From Vigna angularis (Eukaryota > Streptophyta > Magnoliopsida > Fabales > Fabaceae): 64,000 nt of DNA. The stretch's first letter is position 1; every line of letters starts with the position of its first letter. Made by a program: the position numbers and the translations under genes. The stretch lies in the NCBI RefSeq assembly GCF_016808095.1, contig NC_068975.1, positions 37,408,001 through 37,472,000 on the forward strand, read 5' to 3'. A model generated the notes under the pieces. The model saw only the letters and a list, made by a program, of their open reading frames with translations. It ran no database searches and was not told the DNA's origin. Below are positions 12,101-23,791 of the stretch, piece by piece.

Positions 12101-13154
12101 ATGGACAGTGCAATTAGAAGAATTGACGCGGCGATTAAGAGTAGCAGTGATTCAATTTTGGGAAAAGGAGAATACCGCGTCCGTGGATTTGATTCTGCGG
12201 TGGACAGTGCCGTAAGGAGTAGGACGGCGTCGAATTCGGAAATATTTTCTGTCCATGGATTCGGTTGGACAGTGAAGAATGCCATCCAGAGTACCACTGC
12301 ACCAGATTTCCAAACACACGACAGTGTTCGTAGTTTTGGTTGCGCGGTGGAGAATGCAATAAGGAGTGGGGCTGGGCCAAATCCCCATCCTCTGCACAGT
12401 TTCGCTTCGGCGGTGGATAAAGCCATTTGCAGCAGAGTTGTTGCCGAAGCCGAAGTTGAAGGTGAAGCCGAAGTTGAAGGTGACACCGAAGAGTCGCCCA
12501 ACAGAGAGGGCTTCGCGGGATCATGGCAGAAGAGCTGCATGTTAGGGAAAGGCTCCTTCGGCACAGTCTACGAAGCCGTCAATGAGTCTCTTTTTCCTCA
12601 CTTGCTTACCAATTATTTTTCTTTTATAAGTTTAACACAAATTTAAAATCGTCGTTTATCAACATTATATCACAAAATATCTATAAATCGATTTATGACT
12701 AAAATAATAATAAAAAGAGCTTTTTCCGTTTTGGGAAAAGGTAATTGTAAAAAGGTAAAAATAAGATAGAAAAATATTATTTTTTCTAGTTTTACCTTTT
12801 TAAAATAATTTTGTTAAAAGAGTGTTTTTATTTTATAATTTTTTTAATAAATTAAATTAATTTATGAAAATGTATTCTAGTTTTCCTTTCTGAGTTTTGT
12901 CAGATAGATCATAGTAGCATTTTTTGTAGTGTTTTTTAAATTCTTATAATTTATTTTGTTTGTTTAGTATTGACATGATTGATAAAATAAAGAATTTTAT
13001 TTAAGAGAATAAAATAGTATTCTAAACTTAGACAATTTAATTATTTTTACTAGCATATTTAAGGTGATTGCATTTATGAACTTGTAATCCTAATGACCCA
13101 TAGTATGGTTGACATTTAATATCCTCACCCTCTAACAAAAGTTTTTCTCACTCA

Positions 13155-13222
<68 letters not shown>

Positions 13223-15829
13223 CACACACACACATCATGTGCATGTCTAGAATGTAGAATCAGAATATCCAAAGAATGTGTGTACTACTTAGATAAAATA
13301 TATCTGGCACATATACTCAACTGAAAATTTGTTTATCGGCTCAGTGGAACCTTACTGTAACATAGAAGCACTTACCAAGTTGATATTAGTTATCTCTGAT
13401 TTTGAGTATTTTATAGTTATGGAATTCTTCTTCACCCGTAATTGATAAGACTTTACAAATGAGTCAAAATATTTTTATATGAAAGTTGCACATAGACGAT
13501 TTAGTTAGTCATCTATTTCCTTCTGTTTTTATTTTCAATGATAACACATACATTTTCTTTTCATATACAGGGATGGATACTTTTTTGCCGTAAAGGAGGC
13601 GTCCTTATTGGATCATACAAGCGAGGGCAGACAGAGCATTTTCCAACTTCGGCAGGTGAGAGGAGTTGGTCTTCCCATCAAACGTCGTAACATACTTTTT
13701 ATTTTTTCATCAACCTATCAGCATATTATGAATTTTTTTTTTCCATCTTATACAGAAGCATTTGATTATATATGAATATTTTCTGTCTTCCATTCAGGAA
13801 AGATCTCTTTTGAGTCAGTTCCAGCATGACAACATAATTCAATATCTAGGCACAGACAAGGTATGTTGCTTTCTAGGTGGCAAGTCTATTATAATTCATG
13901 TGTTGGGCATATTTAAAAGTGGGGAAGTTAGGCTTGTTTAGTGCGTTTTTATCCAAACATGCATTCATACTTATGATTTGACCATCTCTCTTTGCTCCTC
14001 TGAATATGATTATGATATTTGGGAAATAATTGTTACATTTTTAGGATTGAATAATGTAAATAATCATTATGTACATTTACCAAGCATTTATTTGGCTGAA
14101 ATTTTTTGGTTCATTAAGCCTCTTGAACTTTGACGCAAATGTAATATATGCTAATTGTTATTTACAAAGATGAATAGTCACGGGTGTCAAATGATATAGC
14201 TTTATTTTATAAGAAGAAAAAGGAGGGAATCAGATGCCATGGAGAGGGGTTAAAGTATTTTTCTGTTTATCAATGCACTGTGCAAGTTCATCAAATGTTT
14301 TTGTTTTGATATCTTTGAAGTTGTATGAGTCTGATTGTGTTTAAAACTGCAAATGCCCATTAAAGTTTCCCCATGGTGTTTTTTCTGTTAAATTGCTAAG
14401 TTTTTTTCTTCTTACCAAGTTCTTCACCCTTAGCAGTTTGACAGAGTTAATACAATTCCCGTAATAATGTCATGTTTCAATGATGTAATAATTCGTCCAT
14501 TAGACTATATATATGAATTCCTTCTGAAATAAAAGGATGATTAGTTGGCTGTTTGATGCACGAGTACTTGTACTTTCTTCTGTACATGACTTGCCTGTGT
14601 GTCATTGTTTGGGTGGTGATCCTGAACTATGTTTTGGCTGATTATATTAGGAATAGTTGCATTTCAACTTTTTTCTCTTCTCTTTATTGTTATTGGTATT
14701 CACATTCCATTATTTCTCAGGATAATGATAAACAGTATATCTTCCTCGAGATTGGAACAAATGGATCATTGGCAGTTCTCTATCAAAAGTATCAATTAAT
14801 GGACTCTCAAGTTTCTGCATATACAAGGCAAATTTTAAGCGGCTTGAAGTATCTTCATGATCGTAATGTGGTTCACAGGTAACGCGAGTGAGGTTTATAT
14901 CTTGAGTAAAAACTGCCCGCTTGGAAACATAAGTGCATTTTGGATTTTAATTTTTTCTTGTGTATCATGAAGATTCTATTGATATATCCTCTCTAAAAGA
15001 GTATGTAAATCACACAATCAAAGTTTGGTGCAATGGTAGGAAATAGACCTGAACTTGCTACATTCTAATTTTTATTTCATCTAAAATTACTAGGGACATC
15101 AAGTGTGCCAATATATTGGTTGATGCAACCGGGTCCATCAAGCTTGCAGATTTTGGTTTGGCAAAGGTACCTTAAGCAAAACCCACTGTACAAAGTCAGC
15201 ATCTTTGCATAGCAAATTCCAGATGCTAACTGCTTGCAATTGTGTTGTTGGTTCTTTTTGTTTTGTAGATTACCAAGTTAAATGATGTTAAATCAATTGG
15301 AGGCTCCCTGAACTGGATGGCCCCTGAGGTTTGTCTCTCTGCCACTGTCGTATATGTTTGACAATCACCATTTTCAATCATCTGTAGTTTCGTAATGTGC
15401 TAGAATGAGGTTGAATTGTTCGATCATAGGTTGTTAACTTGAGGAGTTGCGGATATGGGCTAGCAGCAGATATATGGAGCTTAGGATGCACAGTATTAGA
15501 GATGTTGACACGACAACCTCCTTACTACCATTTGGAAGAAGTATGTCTGATATTTTAAGATTCATCTTTTTCTTCATCCTCTATAAAAACTAAAAAATGG
15601 TGCTAATTAATCCTTTTGATTTGTTACAACAGATGCAAGTGATATTTCAAATCGGCGGTGGTAAACCTCCACCTGTTCCGGCGTCGCTGTCAACAAATGC
15701 CCGAGATTTCATTCTTGAATGCTTACAAGCTGACCCGAACAAACGCCCAACTGTTTCTCAACTATTGGACCATCCATTTGTAAACCTTTGCACCACTGTT
15801 AAATATGGAGACCATAATGAAGATGTATT
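10284..15829. repeat. Tandem segmental duplication, unit A
   Basis: This 5.5-kb unit is repeated in direct orientation at 17009-23781. Homology opens at ATTTAAGTAGGAAG and closes at GATGTATT inside the last kinase exon. Unit B differs by a 2175-bp LTR insertion, a 927-bp deletion and local indels. Unit A holds the empty site of the LTR insertion at about 10808 (ACATAACTTCTATT). Confidence 0.9.
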
Positions 15830-15905
15830 CTTAAGTTCAGAAGTGGAAAAATCATTATTACGCATTATAGGACATCATAATAGGTCTGCGCATATTATGA
15901 CGTAG
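12101..15905 (+). CDS. MEKK1-like MAP kinase kinase kinase (copy A)
   Basis: Eight exons join in phase: 12101-12585, 13571-13655, 13798-13860, 14721-14878, 15094-15166, 15269-15328, 15430-15540 and 15633-15905, giving 435 residues. Residues 1-112 contain about five copies of a ~24-residue repeat with core F-x2-AV-x2-AI-x-S. A Glu/Ala-rich linker follows. The kinase domain spans about 142-415: GKGSFG (149-154), AVK with K170, HRDIKCAN with D265, DFG at 283-285 and WMAPE. All catalytic residues are present. The domain matches the MEKK1/2/3 class ([26 protein letters not shown]). The long N-terminal regulatory region usual in Arabidopsis MEKK1 is absent. The exon 1 donor (GA|GTCTCT) is weak but required by phase and shared with copy B. 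The C-terminus reads into a repeat-like region. Confidence 0.85.
13162..13234. repeat. (TA)n(CA)n tract in intron 1 of kinase A
   Basis: A run of about 30 TA units is followed by CA units. The homologous tract in copy B (21087-21138) is shorter, as expected of a fast-changing microsatellite. Confidence 0.9.
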
Positions 15906-16215
15906 CAGAAAACTATGTAATAATATGTTCAGTGTATTATTATGACGCATTTTTTGTCACCTATCATAATAGATCAAGTGTATTATGACAGATTTTCACT
16001 TATCAGTCATAATATGACGAATTTATTATGATATACCTGGATTTACCTATCATAATATATAGCATTTTATGATGTAAATCTTTTTCACGAATCATAATAT
16101 GTCGAATATATTATGACAAGTAATTGTTTACCTATCATGATATATACGTTTCAAAAATAAGCTTTTATTACATACATTGTTCACCTATCATAAAAACTTG
16201 TTTTGTGAAAAAAAA
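15861..16215. repeat. Subterminal-type repeat array, CACTA-like
   Basis: Short palindrome-like units recur in both orientations about every 25-60 bp: TATTATGAC and its complement, with CCTATCATAATA and TTGTCAC. Such arrays are typical of the subterminal regions of CACTA (En/Spm) transposons. No CACTA terminus or target duplication was located, so the class is tentative. The array overlaps the last codons of kinase A. Confidence 0.4.
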
Positions 16216-17008
16216 ATCATTATTACATTTGACATATCTAATCAATTTACAAATAATTTCCTGTATTATTATCTCATGAATCAATTTTTAATCAATATAA
16301 CATAAAATGAACATATTCAAAACTAACATAATGAAATTCATTTCAAACATTAAATTGTCTAATAATATTTAATACATAATTTGTACATCAAACCAAATAT
16401 AACATTAACCTACACTACATTGTACTTAAGTTTCTACACTTTACTAACACTTAAAATAATAGAAGCTCACTTGGTTCTTATGTCTTCAATGTCTGAAACT
16501 TCCATTGAAGATGAATCATTCAAAATCTACAAATAAAATAATGGAGTTAAAACAATATTGTAATGAGAAGCATGCATCGATCTACCATTCTAAACGCAAT
16601 AATTTAATTTTCTAAAATGAGTTCTAATGCATGGAAATGAGATATGAATGCATGAAATGTGTCAAACAAATGATATTAAACCTATTTAAAACTTTAAAAC
16701 TAGCTAAACTTACCAGCAAGTGAAAGTTCATTAACTTTTCAGCAAAAGTGCAATTTTGGTTTGATATGCAAGAATGAATTATATCCAATGCAAATGTCTA
16801 GAACCTATTTGAATCAATAGAAATATACGTGAAAAGTATGTAGAGACATTGAACAACATGAAATGCATGAATCCACACTTTAAACCAGATTTGGCAGCAC
16901 CTAAAACCAGAAGAAGGATAATATGTAGATAACATTTACAAGTATAAACACAACCTTTCAAGTTAAATTCCCACTCTGATGGAATTCAACTAAGTTGAAC
17001 AACTAGAT
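16216..17008. other. Spacer between duplication units
   Basis: AT-rich sequence present only once in the window. It may be the body of a decayed transposon whose edge is the repeat array before it. No gene is recognised. Confidence 0.4.
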
Positions 17009-17536
17009 ATTTAAGTAGGAAGAATGTATTATAATTGATTATTATATATGCTCAGAACATAAAAGTAACGCAAAGTTTTATCATTAATTACATTTACAAG
17101 AATATTCAATTATGTGTTTTTAACGGTGACAAGTTTTTCGTACTTTTGATACGTCATAGCAAAAGTTTGCAAAAGTCTGTCTCACATGAATTCCATTTAT
17201 TCTTTATCTTTCATTTCCGGTTGTATATTAAGTAATTGATTTTTTCATCCGTAGTGAGTCAAATGATTCATTATTATAAGTAGGGAAGATGGTAAAAGTA
17301 AGGTAACTGTGAGAATTTGATGATAAAATTAAAGGAAGTTAGTACTTCTGGATATTTATTACATGTGATGGTGAGTCTAAATATAATATAATGGAGATAT
17401 TAAAATGTGTGAGTGTTGGTATATGATAAATAATGCTTAATACCACTCTTCTATAAAACAATAATAAGTATTATTAAAAAAATATCACAATTGTAACAAC
17501 TCAAAAATTCACAAGAATTTTTTTTTACATAACTTC

Positions 17537-19711
17537 TGTAACATCCCAATTATTATAGCATTAAATTATAATAGAGTTCTTACATCATTGATACAATAGA
17601 ACAGTTGATAGGAAGAGGAATAATAATTTTCCTCATTATTATACAAACCCTCACTCATATTCAAACGAAAATACAGTTCACACTTAAAACATAGACTAAA
17701 ATTATAAGGCTCTTTCTTATAACTAAGCTTCCGTCGATCCTCCATCTAAAGCTTGCTCCACCGGCATAACAGCAACTTCTGCTCCCATCCACCGGATGAT
17801 CATCGCCAGACAAAATACATAACACAAAATAGCAACCACACAACAGACAAAGCAAGGGTGAGCTAATGCAACATAAAATATTATGGTAAATTACATAAAT
17901 AACTAATTTTCCAACTTACAAGTTAAATTACTCAATAATACAATAAACATACCATACTCATCGTAAATTCACTCATCCAGATAATCGTATGAATATTGAA
18001 CTCTTAGCTAGTTCTATACTTACAGTGGTACTTTACTCAGCTACATCTCATCCTACTCTGTCCCCCAAACTTGATCTTCGGATATGGATGCACTTATTCG
18101 CTAGCTCAGTTATTCTATCCTACTCTGTCCCCCAAACTGGATCTTCGGATATGAATAAAACCACTGAAGCTACATCCTTCCTACTCTGTCCACCCCACTG
18201 TAGATCTTCGGTAAGGATTTCCCACTCTCCACCACATAGCTTTCTCTCTAAGTGAGATCGAGACTATTGAGAGCATAAGAATGAACCCCTAAGTCGGAGT
18301 TCCTATATTCATACGTACAGTACTTGACACAAAATCAACAAGGAGTTCCTCCTTGGAACTCTATTCTACACTTTCCATTCATAAATACACGTGTTACCAT
18401 ATTATCATCTTTAGTCATATCTTAAGAAAATAACTCTTACATACTCAGACATTTCACAACCTCACAGAAACATCACTTATTAACACATAACTCTTTATGG
18501 TCTATTAATTCGAACCCTTAAGTAGTTCAAACAGCTTAGATACCTTCACTAATAGCTCCAGAAGGGTCAAAAACCCCCATATCGACCTAAAGAACGTCCA
18601 AAACGGACATCCAGAACTCCCAAAACGTCAAAAACATTAAAACACTAAATTTGTTACGCATAACTCGCTCCAGCGAGTTGACTCATTCACTCAATCGAAT
18701 TTACTATTCCAAAATCACGAAAATTCACTTCCCGGACTATAACGACTATTCCTTTCATCATACAGACTTTCTAGACATCCAAAAACTTATCTCCTATCAA
18801 CAACACATATTCATCCAAATCTTATAAACATCTAAACTAAACATATAGTTAAAAGGCAGCGGATAATTAATACAATCCAAAATTTCCGATCAAAAACCTA
18901 GTCTCCTTTTAAATCCATAAACAGATCCAAAATCTTCGAACTATACGTATACAAAAAAAAAAAAACTTCCACCGATTCAAAATACTTAATACGAACAAGA
19001 TCTCTTCAAAATTATCAAAACAGAAGCATATCCCAATTCCCAACCGTACATCAATTCAAAAGATACAACAGAAGCAGAATTTCATTCTAAAATCATAAAG
19101 GGAATCAAAATCCTAAACATATACCAAATTTAGATCATACAGAAACAAAAAGACTCAAGGTTAGCTCCCCTTACGGTTTTCTCCTTAGCTAGCCTTTCGA
19201 AAACACTTTGCGAACGTTCCCCCGACTCAAATCACAGCTCTAAAGTCCCTCTGCTCCAAAACCTTCGTACTCTAGCCTTTGGTTCAACTTAGGAACTTCT
19301 CTCAGCCCCAAAACACTCTTAAATAACCATAAAAACGTGTTTAAATAGTAAAAACGCGTTTAAATAGTAAAAACGCGTTTACCCAGTCAAAAACGCGTTC
19401 AAAACGCGTCAAAAACGTGTTCACTCACTGGGACAACTTTGTCAGTCCGGTTAAACCCCTTCCCGATGTCGGAATTACGCGTATGAGTACTCAAATCGAA
19501 GCTATTCGAATCTACTTTCTAATGGAAGAAGAATCAACTCAATATCTAATTTATAAAAAAAGTTATAATTGAAATACTAAACCTTGTCAATGTCGACAGC
19601 ATTGTATTTTGTACTATATTTCGTACTTTTGTTACAACTTGTTACATCTTGAGTTTCTTAGTCTCCTAATGACCCAAACTTACTATTTCTTCTAATTTTC
19701 AGGGTCTTACA
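17537..19711. mobile_element. Solo-LTR-like element with 5-bp TSD ACTTC
   Basis: The 2175-bp segment starts TGTAACATCCC and ends GGGTCTTACA. ACTTC flanks it at 17532-17536 and 19712-19716. The paralogous unit A has uninterrupted sequence with one ACTTC at the matching point, so the boundaries are exact. The two ends are not direct repeats and no pol frame is present, so a solo LTR is the simplest reading. Inside are three spaced copies of a CCTACTCTGTC..GATCTTCGG block (18052, 18119, 18180) and a cluster of AACGCGT repeats at 19330-19422. Confidence 0.85.
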
Positions 19712-20185
19712 ACTTCTATTTTTATTTTTAAGTGTTTTATAATACATTGATTAGACTGGTCAAAATAAATCAATTAATCCAGCACGACCGAATTCATTTG
19801 GTCACTTTATAAATCAATTTAACTTAGTTTACTTGTTAACGAGTAAAAAAATTAAAATCTAATTTAAATTGATAGGTTAAATGAATTAGTTTACTTAATT
19901 ATATATATTTTTTCAATAAAAATTAGAAGTTTTTTTAATTAAAATATAAATAAAGTTCAATTCAAATATAATCCAATATTAAATTTTAAATATAATAAAT
20001 TTAAATACATTTTAAAATAAAAGAATATTTAGTATTTTTTTTATTTTTTTTAATATAATTTAATATAGAATTTATTAGTGGGTTGATAAATTAATCTTAA
20101 TCAGATTCAGTCTAAGTGAATAGGATTTATTTTTGAACCGTGTCAAAATTTATAAATTTTGATTAATTCAACCAAACATAAATAT

Positions 20186-21083
20186 ATGATGAACCATACG
20201 GCGTCAAATTCGGAAATATTTTCCGTCCATGAATTCGGTTGGACAGTGAATAATGCCATCCAGAGTACCACTGCACCAAATTCCCAAACACAAGACAGTG
20301 TTCGTAGTTTTGGTTGCGCGGTGGAGAATGCAATAAGGAGTGCGGCTGGGCCAAATCCCCCTCCTCTGCACAGTTTCGCTTCGGCGGTGGATGAAGCCAT
20401 CTGCAGCAGAGTTGTTGCCGAAGCCGAAGTTGAAGGTGAAACCGAAGAGTCGCCCAACAGAGAGGGCTACGCGGGATCATGGCAGAAGGGCTACATGTTA
20501 GGGAAAGGCTCCTTCGGCACAGTCTACGAAGCATTTACAGAGTCTCTTTCTCCTCACTTGCTTATCAATTATTTTTGCTTTTATAAGTTTAACACAAATT
20601 TAAAATCGTTTTTTATCATCGATTTATGCCTAAAATAATAATAAAAAGAGCCTTTTTCCGTTTAGGAAAAAGGTAAAAATAAGATAGAAAATTATTATTT
20701 TTTCTAGATTTACTTTTTTAAAATAATTTTGTTAAAAGTGTGTTTTTATTTTATAATTTTTTTAATAAATTAAATTAATTTATGTAAATGTATTTTAATT
20801 TTCCCTTCTGAGTTTTATCAGATTTAGATCATAGTTGCATTTTCTTTTTGCAGTGTTTTTTAAATTTTTATAATTTATTTTTTTGTTTAGTATTGACATG
20901 TTTGATAAAATAGAGAATTTTATTTAAGAGAATAAAATAGTATTCTAAATTTAGACAATTTAATTATTTTTACTAGCATATTTAAGGTGATTGTATTTAT
21001 GAACTTGTAATCCTAATCACCCATAGTATGGTTGACATTTACTATCCTCACCCTCTAACAAAAGCTTTTCTCACTCAATACAC

Positions 21084-21138
<55 letters not shown>

Positions 21139-23791
21139 TCATGTGCATGTCTAGAATGTAGAATCAGAATATCCAAAGAATGTGTGTGTGTGTACTACTT
21201 AGATAAAATATATCTGGCACATATACTCAACTGAAAATTTGTTTATCGGCTCAGTGGAACCTTACTGCTAATATAGAAGCACTTACCAAGTTGATATTAG
21301 TTATCTCTGATTTTGAGGATTTCATAGTTATGGAATTCTTCTTCATCCGTAACTGATAAGACTCTACAAATGAGTCAAATTATTTTTATATGAAAGTTGC
21401 ACATAGACGATTTAGTTAGTCATCCATTTCCTTCTGTTTTTATTTTCAATGATAACACATACATTTTCTTTTCATACAGTGATGGAAACTTTTTTGCTGT
21501 AAAGGAGGTGTCCTTGTTGGATCATAGAAGCGAGGGCAAACAGAGCATTTTCCAGCTTCGGCAGGTGAGAGGAGTTGGTCTTCCCATCAAACTTCGTAAC
21601 ATACTTTATTTTTTCATCAAACCTGTCAACATATTATGTTTTTTTTTTTTTCCATCTTATACAGAAGCATTTGATCATATATGAATATTTTTTGTCTTCC
21701 ATTCAGGAAATATCTCTTTTGAGTCAGTTCCGGCATGACAACATAGTTCAATATCTAGGCACAGAGAAGGTATAATGCTTTCTAGGTGGCAAGTCTATTA
21801 TAATTCATGTGTTGGGCATATTTAGAAGTGGGGACGTTAGGCTTGTTTAGTGCGTTTTTATCCAAACATGATTTGACCATCTCTCTTTGCTCCCCTGAAT
21901 ATGATTGTGATATTTGGGAAATAATTGTTACATTTTTAGGATTGAATAATAAATAATCATTTTGTACATTTACCAAGCATTTATTTGGCTGAAATTTTAT
22001 GGTTCATTAAGCCTCTTGAACGTTGATGCAAATGTAATATATGCTAATTGTTATTTACAAAGATGAATAGTCACGGCTGTCAAATGATATAGCTTTATTT
22101 TATAAGTAGAAAAAGGAGGGAATCAGATGCCATGGGGAGGGGTTAAAGTATTTTTCTGTTTATCAATGCATTGTGCAAGCTCATCAAATGTTTTTGTTTT
22201 GATATCTTTGAAGTTCTATGAGTCTGATTGTGTTTAAAACTGCAAATGCCAATTAAAGTTTCCCCACGGTGTTTTTTCTTTTAGATTGCTAAGCTTTTTT
22301 CTTCTTACGAAGTTCTTCACCCTTGGCAGTTTGACAGAGTTAATACAATTCCCGTCATAATGTCATGTTTCAATGATGCAATAGCTCGTCCATTAGACTA
22401 TATATATGAATTTCTTCTGAAATAAAAGGATGATTAGTTGGCTGTTTGATCCACGAGTACTTGTACTTTCTTCTGTACATGACTTGCTTGTGTGTCATTG
22501 TTTAGGTGGTGATCCTGAACTATGTTTTGGCTGATTATATTAGGAATAGTTGCATTCCAACTTTTTTTCTCTTCTCTTTATTGTTATGGGTATTTACATT
22601 CCATTATTTCTCAGGATAATGATAAGCTGTATATCTTCCTCGAGATTGTAACAAAAGGATCATTGGCAGTTCTCTATCAAAAGTATCAATTAATGGACTC
22701 TCAAGTTTCTGCATATACAAGGCAAATTTTAAGCGGCTTGAAGTATCTTCATGATCGTAATGTGGTTCACAGGTAACATGAGTGAGGTTTATATCTTGAT
22801 GCAATGCAACTCTTCTAGCAACCGGGTAAAGTATTATATAAAGATGAAAAACTCATTGATTCATTGTTTTAAGATTTTAAATAAAGAATTGTGTGAATCT
22901 TTTATATGGTTCAACTCAGATATATCATTGGTATTTGTATCTTTCAATTCTTAAATAAACCTATCAAGGAAATTGATAAAAGAAATAATTTTTAATTTAC
23001 CTGAACTTGGTACATTCTAATTTTTATTTCATCTAAAATTACTAGGGACATCAAGTGTGCCAATATATTGGTTGATGTAACCGGGTCCATCAAGCTTGCA
23101 GATTTTGGTTTGGCAAAGGTACCTTAAGCAAAACCCACTGTACAAAGTCAGCATCTTTGCATAGCAAATTCCAGATGCTAACTGCTTGCAATTGTGTTGT
23201 TGGTTCTTTTTGTTTTGTAGATTACCAAGTTAAATGATGTTAAATCAATTGGAGGCTCCCTGAACTGGATGGCCCCTGAGGTTTGTCTCTCTGCCACTGT
23301 CGTATATGTTTGACAATCACCATTTTCAATCATCTGTAGTTTCGTAATGTGCTAGAATGAGGTTGAATTGTTCGATCATAGGTTGTTAAGTTGAGGAGTT
23401 GTGGATATGGGCTAGCAGCAGATATATGGAGCTTAGGATGCACAGTATTAGAGATGTTGACACGACAACCTCCTTACTACCATTTGGAAGAAGTATGTCT
23501 GATATTTTAAGATTCATCTTTTTCTTCATCCTCTATAAAAACTAAAAAATGGTGCTAATTAATCCTTTTGATTTGTTACAACAGATGCAAGTGATATTTA
23601 AAATCGGCCGTGGTGAACCTCCACCTGTTCCGGCGTCGCTGTCAACAAATGCCCGAGATTTCATTCTTGAATGCTTACAAGCTGACCCGAACAAACGCCC
23701 AACTGTTTCTCAACTATTGGACCATCCATTTGTAAACCTTTGCACCACTGTTAAATATGGAGACCATAGTGAAGATGTATTTTCACATTGA
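20186..23791 (+). CDS. MEKK1-like MAPKKK, 5'-truncated copy B
   Basis: Eight exons in the same phases as copy A: 20186-20541, 21480-21564, 21707-21769, 22615-22772, 23046-23118, 23221-23280, 23382-23492 and 23585-23791, giving 370 residues. The 927-bp deletion removed the promoter, the original start and codons 1-41. The frame stays open into flanking sequence and can start at ATG 20186 or 20189, which comes from former upstream spacer. The kinase domain is complete (GKGSFG, AVKE, HRDIKCAN, DFG, WMAPE) with no stop or frameshift. It keeps family-like residues where copy A departs, for example IGRG against IGGG. The C-terminus ends earlier than in A. Expression is uncertain because the original promoter is gone, so it may be an incipient pseudogene. 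Confidence 0.7.
21087..21138. repeat. (TA)n(CA)n tract in intron 1 of kinase B
   Basis: Shorter homologue of the tract in copy A at 13162-13234. Confidence 0.9.

Larger units (their letters stand above)
17009..23781. repeat. Tandem segmental duplication, unit B
   Basis: Direct-orientation copy of 10284-15829. It carries an LTR insertion at 17537-19711. Between 20194 and 20198 the equivalent of 11297-12223 is missing and replaced by the 3-bp filler CAT. Part of intron 4 is replaced by unrelated sequence (about 22800-23000). Confidence 0.9.

Noticed and set aside
12097..12564. 155-, 129- and 81-codon minus-strand frames opposite kinase exon 1
   Set aside because: They are antisense shadows of the repeat-coding exon; the same shadows recur in copy B (20143-20534).
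17537..19711. Complete LTR retrotransposon with internal genes
   Set aside because: No direct terminal repeats and no gag or pol frames; the solo-LTR reading fits better.
20159..20185. Start of kinase B at 20159
   Set aside because: The codon at 20159 is TTG; the first in-frame ATG is at 20186.
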